Part shown: one piece after another, positions 54,481 through 62,677 of the stretch
How the letters are laid out: every line of letters starts with the position of its first letter
How positions within the stretch are numbered: the first letter of the stretch is position 1
Assembly: GCA_021850325.1 (NCBI GenBank)
Contig: JAJZMF010000007.1
Location: forward strand, 1-64,000
Direction of reading: 5' to 3'
Origin: Actinomycetes bacterium
GTDB taxonomy: Bacteria; Actinomycetota; Acidimicrobiia; Acidimicrobiales; Palsa-688
DNA length: 64,000 nt
Notes under the pieces: generated by a model
What the model saw: only the letters and a program-made list of their open reading frames with translations
Database searches by the model: none
What the model was told of the DNA's origin: nothing
Translations under genes and position numbers: made by a program

Positions 54481-55647
54481 ATGGGAGCCCACCTGAAGCT
54501 CCCCGTGCCCGGTGGCGGACTGGAACCCTACCTGCCGCGCGGCGGCACGCCGTACCCGTCCAGCTCCGCGCCGGCCACGTCGCGCAAGGTCTACGCGGCT
54601 GCCCACGTCGTGGCCGACCCGGCCGCCGACACCTCCCCCGGCGGGCCGCAGGCCCTGGACTGGGAGACGACATTGGCGTTCCGCCACCGTCTCTGGGATC
54701 TGGGCCTGGGGGTGGCGGAGGCGATGGACACCGCCCAACGGGGTATGGGCCTGGACTGGCCGCTGGCCGCCGAACTGGTACGCAGGGCCGGTGCCGAGGC
54801 ACGGGCCCGAGGTGCCTCCCTGGTGGCGGGGGCCCAGACGGACCACCTCCCGGCGGGAGCCACACCGGGACTGCGGGAGGTGACCGAGGCCTACCTCTAC
54901 CAGTGCGAAGTGGTCGAGGACGCCGGTGCCCAGGTCGTGCTCATGGCCAGCCGGGAGCTGTGCCGGGCCGCCCGGGGCCCGGACGACTATGCCCAGGTCT
55001 ACGGGGAGGTGCTCCGCCAGTTGCGCCGGCCCGCCGTCCTGCACTGGCTGGGTGACATGTTCGACCCGGCCCTCAGGGGCTACTGGGGATCGGCCGGCTT
55101 TGCCGAGGCAGCCGACTGCCTGCTCGGGGTCATCGCCGACAACGTCACCATGGTGGAGGGGGTGAAGTGCTCACTGCTCGACCAGCACAAGGAGGTGGAC
55201 CTCCGCCGCCGCCTGCCGCCCGGGGTGCGTATGTACACCGGGGACGACTTCGACTACCCGACGACCATGGCCGGCGACGGGGAGCACCACAGCGACGCCC
55301 TCCTCGGCGCGTTCGACTTCGCCGCTCCCGCCGCCGCCTGGGCCCTGCAGGCGCTGGACCAAGGGAGCACCGCGGAGTTCACCCGCCGTCTCGCCCCCAC
55401 CCTGCCCTTGTCACGCCATGTCTTCTCCACTCCGACCTACTACTACAAGACAGGCGTGGTCTTCCTGGCCTACCTGGGCGGGGCTCAGGACCACTTCCGC
55501 ATGGTCGGTGGTCTCGAGAGCGGTCGGTCGGTGACCCACCTGGCGCAGTGCTACCGCCTGGCCGACCAGGCGGGCCTGCTGCCGGACCTGGAGCTGGCAG
55601 CGGCCCGCATGCAGTTGGTGCTCAGCCTGGGCGGGATGGCCGGCTGA
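54481..55647 (+). CDS. DUF993 protein (DapA-like TIM barrel)
   Basis: The 388-residue protein matches the DUF993 family as I know it: LDWETTLAFRHRLWDLGLGVAEAMDTAQRGMGLDW, PAVLHWLGDMFDPALRGYWG, VEGVKCSLLDQHKEVDLRR and YTGDDFDYPTTMAGDGEHHSDALLGAFDF. The Lys in VEGVKCS corresponds in position to the Schiff-base Lys of DapA-type lyases, so an aldol-cleaving role is likely. It is the last gene of the LacI operon, suggesting it splits the keto-acid produced by the dehydrogenase and isomerase. It ends 24 bp from a convergent GH36 gene, with no clear terminator. Confidence 0.82.
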   Translation: MGAHLKLPVPGGGLEPYLPRGGTPYPSSSAPATSRKVYAAAHVVADPAADTSPGGPQALDWETTLAFRHRLWDLGLGVAEAMDTAQRGMGLDWPLAAELVRRAGAEARARGASLVAGAQTDHLPAGATPGLREVTEAYLYQCEVVEDAGAQVVLMASRELCRAARGPDDYAQVYGEVLRQLRRPAVLHWLGDMFDPALRGYWGSAGFAEAADCLLGVIADNVTMVEGVKCSLLDQHKEVDLRRRLPPGVRMYTGDDFDYPTTMAGDGEHHSDALLGAFDFAAPAAAWALQALDQGSTAEFTRRLAPTLPLSRHVFSTPTYYYKTGVVFLAYLGGAQDHFRMVGGLESGRSVTHLAQCYRLADQAGLLPDLELAAARMQLVLSLGGMAG

Positions 55648-55671
55648 GCGCCAGCGGGCCGCCGGCAGGGC

Positions 55672-57867
55672 TCAGGCCTGCTCCGCCTTTACTTGCAGGA
55701 GGACGGCCTGGTCCGGGTTCAGGTAGGGAGCCTGCAGCCCGGCCCCCATCAGTAGTGCCCCGCTGACCGCCCCCTCGGGCACTTGGGCCTCGGTGCCGTC
55801 CCCATGGCGCAACCCGGGCGACGCCCCCAGGCGCACCTGGCGCACGACATAGCGCGCTGCGGGGTCGAGGCCCTCCAGCCGCAGGGGCGTCGTGCCCCAG
55901 TAGGGCGAGGTCGCACTGCGCACCAGGGCGAAGACGGCCTCGTTGCGGTCCCGGGCCACCACTCCCCACAGGTGGGTCCCGGGGTCACGCGGCCGGTCGG
56001 GACGCACCAGTTCCCCCGAGTGCAGCAGTGGGCGCAGGGACTTGGCCAGCGAAACCCACTCCGCCAGTGCTCGGCGCTCCTCGGGCGAGGTCCCGGTGAT
56101 GTCCCACTCGATGCCGTGGTGGCCGAAAAGCGCCACGACCAGCCGGAGGGACAGGTCGTGCTGACGGCCGGTGACCGCTGAGCGGCCGGAAGCGACGTGG
56201 GACCCGATCAGTTCCAGGGGTATGAGCGTGGCAAGGCCCTGCACGATCCGCACCCGTTCGATCGGGTCTATGCAGTCGCTGGCCCATACCCGGTCGGTGC
56301 GCTCCAGGACCCCCAGGTCCACCCGGGAGCCGCCCGAGGAGCAGGACTCGATCTCCAGGCCGGGGTGCCGGCGGCGCAGCTCGTCCATGAGGGCGTAGGT
56401 GGCCATGGTCTGGTCGCGTACGGCTGGAAGGCCCTCGCGGGGACCGGAGCGGTGGACCGGGTCGAACAGATCGCGGTTGTGGTCCCACTTGATGAACTCG
56501 ATGCCGCACTCGTCCACCAGGGAGCTGATCTGGCCCAGAAGGTAGTCGTAGGCCTCGGGGATCGACACGTCCAGCACCTGCTGGTGGCGCTGCTCGGTGG
56601 GCATGCGACCGGGGGTGCCGAGGACCCAACCGGGGTGGGCGCGCGCCAGGTCCGAGTCCGGGTTGACCATCTCGGGCTCGAACCACAGCCCGAACTGCAT
56701 GCCCCGGCTCCGCACGTGGTCGGCGATGGGGCGTAGGCCGTCGGGCCATACCTCCCGGGCGACCGTCCAGTCCCCCAGGCCGGACCGGTCGTCGCGCCGG
56801 CTCCCGAACCAGCCGTCATCGATCACGAAGCGCTCTGCGCCCACCTCGGCTGCCACGTCGGCCAGCTCGGCCAGGCGGTCGAACGACTGTCCGAAGTAGA
56901 CCGCCTCCCATGTGTTGAGCAGCACCGGCCTCGCCTGGCGCGGGTGGTTGGGCCTGTCCCGCAACAGAGCGTGCAACCTTGCACTGGCACCGTCCAGGCC
57001 CCTTTCGGAGTAGACGGCGTACACCCACGGCGTGGTGATGGTCTCCCCTGGGCCGAGCCGCACCTCGCCCGGTGCCAGGATCTCCCCCGCCCCGATCAGG
57101 GTGGCGCCGGTGTTGAGCCGCTGGGCAAGGTAACGCTGGTCCCCGGACCAGCCGAGGTGGGCTCCCCAGATCTCCCCCTGACGGTGCCCGAAACCCGCCG
57201 TGCCGACGGTGAGCAGTAGCGGTGTGTCGGGCCCGGTGCGGCCACGGCGCTGCTCGCGCAGCCATGTGCCCTGGCCCAGCTCCCGCTTCTGAGCCTGGGC
57301 TTCGTTCGCCCACCGCCCGGCGAAGTCCATGACCTCGGGTACCTCGTCCGGCACGGGCAGCAGGGTCATGAAGTGCTCGACCTCGTAGGGCGGCTCGCCC
57401 GGCCCGGCCGTTGAAGTAAGGCTCTGACGGTGCTGGAGAACGCCGTGGGCGCTCAGGTGCAGCTCTCCCTCGAGGTGCAGCGCCGCCGCGTCGTCGTCGG
57501 CCCGGTAGCGCAGGACGTCGGCTCGCCCGTGCACCTCGAGGAGGACCTCGCCCAGGCGGAACAGCGGCTGGCTGGCCCGGCCCTGCCGGCTGCCGGCCAG
57601 GCCCGGCCAGCCCGACCAACCCTCGGCCCTCGTGGGCAGGACGGTGAGCGGCGCCCCCCGGTCCGGTGCGGTGCCCGCCAGGGCCAGCCGACCGGCCAGG
57701 GGCAGCGCGGCCAGGTCGGCCGGCGACAGCTCGCCCAGGTCGGCACCCCAGTAGACAACAGCGGGCAGCTGGGTGCCGTTCACCTCGGCCACCACCATGA
57801 CGCCACCATTGCGCAGGCAGTACCAGCGCCGGTCCGTGCCCGGGGCGCGACTTTCGGTTGCGGTCAT
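55672..57867 (-). CDS. GH36 alpha-galactosidase, classic AgaA/RafA type
   Basis: The 731-residue enzyme has an N-terminal beta supersandwich, then a TIM barrel with FVIDDGWFGSRRDD, FGLWFEPEMVNPDSDLARAHPGW, nucleophile Asp462 (FIKWDHNRD), SCSSGGSRVDLGVLERTDRVWASDCIDPIER with the acid/base Asp at 531 or 534, and a C-terminal beta domain. It is intracellular and removes alpha-1,6-galactose from raffinose-type sugars. It is last in the transporter operon. The ATG at 57867 has a purine-rich leader (GAGGTAAGGGAG). Confidence 0.94.
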   Translation of the reverse strand: MTATESRAPGTDRRWYCLRNGGVMVVAEVNGTQLPAVVYWGADLGELSPADLAALPLAGRLALAGTAPDRGAPLTVLPTRAEGWSGWPGLAGSRQGRASQPLFRLGEVLLEVHGRADVLRYRADDDAAALHLEGELHLSAHGVLQHRQSLTSTAGPGEPPYEVEHFMTLLPVPDEVPEVMDFAGRWANEAQAQKRELGQGTWLREQRRGRTGPDTPLLLTVGTAGFGHRQGEIWGAHLGWSGDQRYLAQRLNTGATLIGAGEILAPGEVRLGPGETITTPWVYAVYSERGLDGASARLHALLRDRPNHPRQARPVLLNTWEAVYFGQSFDRLAELADVAAEVGAERFVIDDGWFGSRRDDRSGLGDWTVAREVWPDGLRPIADHVRSRGMQFGLWFEPEMVNPDSDLARAHPGWVLGTPGRMPTEQRHQQVLDVSIPEAYDYLLGQISSLVDECGIEFIKWDHNRDLFDPVHRSGPREGLPAVRDQTMATYALMDELRRRHPGLEIESCSSGGSRVDLGVLERTDRVWASDCIDPIERVRIVQGLATLIPLELIGSHVASGRSAVTGRQHDLSLRLVVALFGHHGIEWDITGTSPEERRALAEWVSLAKSLRPLLHSGELVRPDRPRDPGTHLWGVVARDRNEAVFALVRSATSPYWGTTPLRLEGLDPAARYVVRQVRLGASPGLRHGDGTEAQVPEGAVSGALLMGAGLQAPYLNPDQAVLLQVKAEQA

Positions 57868-57945
57868 CTCCCTTACCTCACTTCCTCTGCACCAGAGCGT
57901 GCTTACGATGGCCGCCCCCGGTCCCGAGGACCGGGGCGGCGCCGT

Positions 57946-60096
57946 TCATGCCGACGCTGACAACCACACGGCGGCGGCGGAGAACTCACCGGGCGCCAGC
58001 CATTCCAGACCGGCCCCACCGAGGTGGGCCTCCCCGTCCCCGAGGACCGACCGTACCTCCCAGGCCCAGCCGGGAGGCAGGGCCAGGGTCACCGGGCCCC
58101 CAGGGGGCGCCGCGAAGGCATGGGCCACGGCCAGAGCATGACGCCCGTCCGGGCTGGAACGCACGAAACCCTGCCAGCCGTCCGGTGCTGCGTAATGGCG
58201 TACCTCCGGCCCGCTGCGGGCCCACGGGCCACCCTCGAGCAACGGGGCGGCCTGGGAGTAGATGTCCAGCATCTGGCGGACCTTGGCCCACTGGGCATCG
58301 TCGAGCTGGTCCAGGTCACCCGAGAGGCATGGGCGGCCCAGCAGCCCGCTGCTCAGCTTGTAGACGAGCTCCGTCTCGGTGTCGCCAGGGCGCAGGACGA
58401 CCCAGACCAGGTTCCTGCTCGGGGGCAGCAGCCGGTTGCCGTTGGCCGCGATCACCGGTAGCTCCGGGCAGGAGAAGGCGTCCGACCCGCTGCCCAGGTC
58501 GCAGTGGGCCATGAGCGACGGCTCCAGGCGGTGCCCTCCCGAGGCACAGTTCTCGATCACCAGCCCGGGCAGCGCCTGGCGCAACCCGGCGATGAAGCGG
58601 TGGGAAGCCTCGACCTGCTGGCGCAGGCCCTCGCCCTCGGACTCGTTGCCGTCACAGCCCGTGCCGGCCGTCTCGTTGTAGTCGATCTTCAGGTAGCCGA
58701 ACCCGCACTCCGCCAGGAGCTTTACGAGGCGCTCGTTCAGGTAACCGGTGACAAAGGGGTCGCGGAAGTCCCAGAAGCGGCGCTCGAGAGCAGTGAGGGG
58801 TACCCCGGCCCGCTGCAGGAGGTGCGGTGTGAGCGAGAACGCGCTGGAGGCCGAACCGCAGGTCTCGATCTCGGCCCACAATCCGGGCACGAGGCCCCGG
58901 TCCCTCACCGCCTGGGCCGTGGCAGCCAGCCCGCCCGGGAAGGCGTCCGGGTCGACGTCCCAGTCGCCGTGGGCATCGAACCAGCGCCCGGACGTGCTGC
59001 GGTACCAACCGGCGTCCACCACCAGGTAGCCCACCCCGGTGCCCGAGAGGCGGTCCGCCAGGGAGACGACCCGGTCGTGGGTGGGACGGCCCCAGGTCGT
59101 GCACCATTCGTTGGCCACCGGGACCGGTGAAGCCAGACGGCCCGGGAAAGCGAGCTCCTGTAACCCGACCAGGCGCTGCGCCGCCTCGTCGAAGCCGCCG
59201 CGCACCACGGTCAGCCAGGCGGGAGGGGCATCGAAGGTCTCGCCCGGAGCAAGGTCCTTGCGCCAGTGACCGAGCTCCCAGTCGGCCAGGCCGCCGGAGA
59301 GAGAGATGCCCCCGTAACGGTGGTAGAGCTCGAACTGCCACGAGCCGCCCCAGACGAGCTGGGCCGCCCAGGTGGTGCCGCTGGCAGGGTCCTCCAGCCC
59401 CGTACAGGGGGCGAAGCCCCGCACGGGCATGGTCCCGACCTGTCCGAAACGCTCGACGTTGACCGCATGGTCGTTCCATGCCGGCTCGAGGTGCAGCCCG
59501 GCCGCCGGCTCGCTCACCAGACGGGCCTCGCTCGACCAGCCGCTGCGCAGCCGGTGGACCACCAGGTCCCCGCCGGGGCCACCCGAGGGGCGGAGCGGGG
59601 CCAGGCAGAAGCTGCTCAGCAGCTCGAGGCTGCGGGGACGGTCCGAGATGTTGGTCACCGACGTGGAGACCTCGACCGCCCGGGCACCGGCCCGCCAGCG
59701 CAGTACCTGTGCCACCCGCAGCGCGCCAGGCGCCTCGGAGATGACCACCGCCCGACGACCGCCACCCTCCTCGTCCTCCATGAAGTAGCGGACGGGCCTC
59801 AGCGCCCGGGTGGTGGCGCTGTCGCGCAGTGTGCGCCCGTACGAACGTTCCCCGCCCGAGGCGTCGTCGGCCAGGCGCACCTGGGCGAACGAGCTGTAGG
59901 CGCCGGCAGGGGTGGTCGCCCCGTCGTCCGGTACCTCGGCCGTACGGTCGCCCGGCCCGGTCGCATCGGCAGCCCGGGCAGAGGGCACGAGGACGAGCCC
60001 TACCGGGCCTCCCTGTCCGTCCCAGGTGTAGCGGGCCAGGAAATCCCCGCAGGCCAGCTCGAGGAGCGGCTCCCTGTCAAGCGCGGCAGATGGCAA
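57946..60096 (-). CDS. Divergent GH36/clan GH-D glycosidase
   Basis: The 716-residue enzyme has the GH36 plan but with altered motifs: LVVDAGWYRSTSGRW, VPGLWAEIETCGSASS (Glu-Ile-Glu in place of the E-P-E-M segment), nucleophile Asp472 (YLKIDYNET in place of K-W-D-x-N) and NCASGGHRLEPSLMAHCDLGSGSDAFS with acid/base Asp539. These changes suggest a different linkage or sugar from the neighbouring classic alpha-galactosidase. There is no signal peptide. TTG at 60096 is the start, preceded by AAGGAGA. It lies between the binding-protein gene and the second GH36 gene. Confidence 0.87.
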   Translation of the reverse strand: MPSAALDREPLLELACGDFLARYTWDGQGGPVGLVLVPSARAADATGPGDRTAEVPDDGATTPAGAYSSFAQVRLADDASGGERSYGRTLRDSATTRALRPVRYFMEDEEGGGRRAVVISEAPGALRVAQVLRWRAGARAVEVSTSVTNISDRPRSLELLSSFCLAPLRPSGGPGGDLVVHRLRSGWSSEARLVSEPAAGLHLEPAWNDHAVNVERFGQVGTMPVRGFAPCTGLEDPASGTTWAAQLVWGGSWQFELYHRYGGISLSGGLADWELGHWRKDLAPGETFDAPPAWLTVVRGGFDEAAQRLVGLQELAFPGRLASPVPVANEWCTTWGRPTHDRVVSLADRLSGTGVGYLVVDAGWYRSTSGRWFDAHGDWDVDPDAFPGGLAATAQAVRDRGLVPGLWAEIETCGSASSAFSLTPHLLQRAGVPLTALERRFWDFRDPFVTGYLNERLVKLLAECGFGYLKIDYNETAGTGCDGNESEGEGLRQQVEASHRFIAGLRQALPGLVIENCASGGHRLEPSLMAHCDLGSGSDAFSCPELPVIAANGNRLLPPSRNLVWVVLRPGDTETELVYKLSSGLLGRPCLSGDLDQLDDAQWAKVRQMLDIYSQAAPLLEGGPWARSGPEVRHYAAPDGWQGFVRSSPDGRHALAVAHAFAAPPGGPVTLALPPGWAWEVRSVLGDGEAHLGGAGLEWLAPGEFSAAAVWLSASA

Positions 60097-60125
60097 CTGG
60101 TCTCCTTGGAAGGGTCGTAGGACAT

Positions 60126-60154
60126 CAGGGGCACCTCGGGGCGAGGTGCTCCTG
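60126..60154 (-). terminator. Hairpin after the second sugar-binding-protein gene (distal)
   Basis: CAGGGGCACCTCG (60126-60138) pairs with CGAGGTGCTCCTG (60142-60154) at 12 of 13 positions with a 3-base loop. It lies just upstream of the GH36 start region. Confidence 0.5.
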
Positions 60155-60161
60155 ACAAGGT

Positions 60162-60212
60162 GCCGCCCCGGCCATGGCTGCGTAGCGCAGTGTGCACCAT
60201 GGCCGGGGCGGC
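60162..60212 (-). terminator. Perfect 16-bp stem-loop after the second sugar-binding-protein gene
   Basis: GCCGCCCCGGCCATGG (60162-60177) and CCATGGCCGGGGCGGC (60197-60212) pair perfectly around a 19-base loop, 49 bases past the stop at 60262. It is the strongest inverted repeat in the window and probably limits read-through into the GH36 genes. Confidence 0.65.
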
Positions 60213-60261
60213 GACGGCAGCCGCCCGGGGACCTCCGGGGCTGCCCGTTCAGCGGTGCCGG

Positions 60262-61626
60262 TTAGGCGCCGGCCGCCGAGAGGTCGTGGTTGGCATCACC
60301 GTACGCCTTCTGCAGCAGCGAGGTGGTGCTCGCCAGGTTGCCCCCTCCGAGCCAGATCGGCCCCATGTCCGAGCCCATGTCGGTCAGGGCCTGGTTCATG
60401 CCCGGCGTGTTGGGCCAGTCCACGACGTTGCCGTGGGCCTCGTCCAGGAAGGGCTGCATGGGGATGCCATGGGCCTTCCAGTAGTTGGCGAACAGGGGGT
60501 CGAGGGACTTGATGGCGGGCCAGATGTAGCCGCCCGCCCCCATGATCTTCTGTGAAGCGGCCGAGCCCAGCCACTGCTCCAGCATCAGGGCCTGGGGCAG
60601 GTTCTTGCTGTGCACGTTGACCCCGTCGATGAGGCCGTTGAACACGCTCCAGCGGCCCTTGGGGCCGGCGGGCAGGGGCACCACACCGATCTTGAACTTC
60701 TTGCCAACCAGTTCGGCGACGCCACTGGTGTACCAGTCACCCGCCATCAGCATGGCGATCTTGCCCTGGGCGAAGAGCGCCTCGTCCTGGCTGGAGGGGT
60801 TGGTCCCGTTGGTCCCGAGCAGTGACCCGGGCGCCACCACGTGGTCCTTGTACATGAGGTCACGGATGAACTGGGTCGCCTGGTAGCAGGCCGGGGTGTT
60901 GAACGAGACGTGGCTGGCGTAGGCGGCCGGGATGATGTGGCACCCGTTCATCTGCCAGAAGTTCTCGAAGCCCGTCTGGGCGCTGTTGGCGATGTCGGCC
61001 GCGTAGGTGGCGACGGAACCTGAGTTGAACTTCGGCGACGCAGCGTTGTTGCCTGCCGTGTCGATGGTCGCCTGCTTCAGGAACTTGAGGAACGTGCCAC
61101 CGTTGGTCGGGTTCCAGGTCCAGTTGGAGGGGACGGTCAGGTGGTGCTTGGCCATGTACGTCTCGTTGACGTAGAACGCGATCGTGTCCCAGTCCTTGGG
61201 GAGGCCGTACAGAGCGCCCTTGTACTCGTGGAGCGACACCAGTGACGGGTAGTAGACGCCGAGGTTGACGCCCCACTTCTTCAGGTACGGCCTGATGTTG
61301 AGCATGTAGCCGTCCTTGATCCAGGTGGACAGCCAGGGCGTGTTGACCCAGAACAGGTCCGGCCCGGTCCCGGAGTTGAACTCCTCCTGCAGCTTGGTCT
61401 GATAGGAGTTGTAGGGGATCTGGGTGATGGTGACGTGGATGTTCGGGTGCATCTTCTCGAACACGTTGATCGACTTCTGGTACCCCACCTGCTCGTGCGG
61501 GTCCCACAGCGTGTAGCTGAGGTTGACCGTCTGAGCGGCGGACGCCGACGCGGGTACCCCGGCCAGGCCCAGGCCACCGATCGTCACGGCGGCCATGAGC
61601 GTCGAGGCCCACTTCCTTGCTTTCAT
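60262..61626 (-). CDS. Extracellular sugar-binding protein (second system)
   Basis: The 454-residue family 1 solute-binding protein has signal peptide MKARKWASTLMAAVTIGGLGLAGVPASASA, with no lipobox Cys. The body has VNLSYTLWDPHEQVGYQKSINVFEKMHPNIHV, LQEEFNSGTGPDLFWVNTPW, YVNETYMAKHHLTVPSNWTW and FAQGKIAMLMAGDWYTSG. The aromatic-rich cleft fits oligosaccharides, and linkage to two GH36 genes points to alpha-galactosides. The second ATG at 61626 was chosen: AGGGAGG (61639-61633) directly abuts the first ATG at 61632, which is too close, and lies 6 bases from the second. Confidence 0.92.
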   Translation of the reverse strand: MKARKWASTLMAAVTIGGLGLAGVPASASAAQTVNLSYTLWDPHEQVGYQKSINVFEKMHPNIHVTITQIPYNSYQTKLQEEFNSGTGPDLFWVNTPWLSTWIKDGYMLNIRPYLKKWGVNLGVYYPSLVSLHEYKGALYGLPKDWDTIAFYVNETYMAKHHLTVPSNWTWNPTNGGTFLKFLKQATIDTAGNNAASPKFNSGSVATYAADIANSAQTGFENFWQMNGCHIIPAAYASHVSFNTPACYQATQFIRDLMYKDHVVAPGSLLGTNGTNPSSQDEALFAQGKIAMLMAGDWYTSGVAELVGKKFKIGVVPLPAGPKGRWSVFNGLIDGVNVHSKNLPQALMLEQWLGSAASQKIMGAGGYIWPAIKSLDPLFANYWKAHGIPMQPFLDEAHGNVVDWPNTPGMNQALTDMGSDMGPIWLGGGNLASTTSLLQKAYGDANHDLSAAGA

Positions 61627-61765
61627 GCGCATCCTCCCTTTTTGAGTTGCTTGTCGTTGGGCACTGAGGGCCTGTCGTCCTCAGGTGACAGACCGGCCAT
61701 GGCCCGGTCGGCCCGCCGCCGTGACCGGTCCTGGCGGGCCGGGCGTGGCAGGTGGTCGAAGCGGT

Positions 61766-62677
61766 TCAGCGGCCGGAGGTCAGTTGGATGGAACGGATGA
61801 TGTAGCGGTTGAAGACGATGAATATCACGATCATGGGCAGGAGCGTGATCATCGAACCGGCGAGCAGGATGTTGAGGTACGCCCCTGTGCCGGGACCGGT
61901 GGAGAAGTTGGCGAGCCCGGTGGTGAGCACGAAGTGGCTCTGCGAGTTGGACACGACCAATGGCCAGAGGAAGTTGTTCCAGCCGAAGACAAAGGCGATC
62001 AGCCCCGCTGTGATGAGCACCGGCCGGGCCAGAGGGATGATGACCCGGCGCAGCACGCCGATGTCCCCCAGGCCGTCGATCTTGGCCGCGTCTATCACCT
62101 CCTGAGGGATGTTCCTGAAGAACTGCCTCATCAGGAAGATGGTGTAGGGGGTGCCCAGGGCGTAGGGCAGGAACATGGCCCAGTAGGTGTTCACCAGGTG
62201 GAGCTTGTCCATGATGGTGTACAGCGGGATGATGGTGACGATGTTGGGCACCATCAGGGTCATCAGGTAGAGCCAGAAGATGGCGTCCCGGCCCGGGAAC
62301 TTCATGCGGGCGAAGGCGTAGGCGGCCAGCATGCTGAAGAAGACCTGTCCGACGGTGAGGGCGCTGGTCACCAGCAGGGTGTTGTAGAAGTAGGTCGAGA
62401 ACTCCGTCTGCACCTGTGAGAAGTTGCCCCAGGTGTTGGAGTAGTTGACCCACGCCGGGTGGACGGGGGGCACCCAGGCGGGCACGGTGTATATCTGGCT
62501 CTCCGGCTTCAGTGAGCCGAACAGTGCAAAGACGTAGGGGGCGATGAACAGGGCCCCGAACACGCTCAGCACGAGGTAGAAGAGGACGAGCTTGGCCCAG
62601 TGCAGGCTACGGGACCGGGGTGCCCGCGAGGCCATCGTGGCGCTGGGGACCGCGGCTTCGACGGCGATGGTGCTCAT
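61766..62677 (-). CDS. Sugar ABC permease, MalG type (second system)
   Basis: The 303-residue permease has six membrane segments and the EAA loop EVIDAAKIDGLGDIGVLRRVIIPLARPVL. It forms the channel with the upstream MalF-type protein (ATGA overlap at 62674-62677). The order permease-permease-binding protein differs from the first system, where the binding protein comes first, so the two loci have separate origins. Confidence 0.93.
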   Translation of the reverse strand: MSTIAVEAAVPSATMASRAPRSRSLHWAKLVLFYLVLSVFGALFIAPYVFALFGSLKPESQIYTVPAWVPPVHPAWVNYSNTWGNFSQVQTEFSTYFYNTLLVTSALTVGQVFFSMLAAYAFARMKFPGRDAIFWLYLMTLMVPNIVTIIPLYTIMDKLHLVNTYWAMFLPYALGTPYTIFLMRQFFRNIPQEVIDAAKIDGLGDIGVLRRVIIPLARPVLITAGLIAFVFGWNNFLWPLVVSNSQSHFVLTTGLANFSTGPGTGAYLNILLAGSMITLLPMIVIFIVFNRYIIRSIQLTSGR

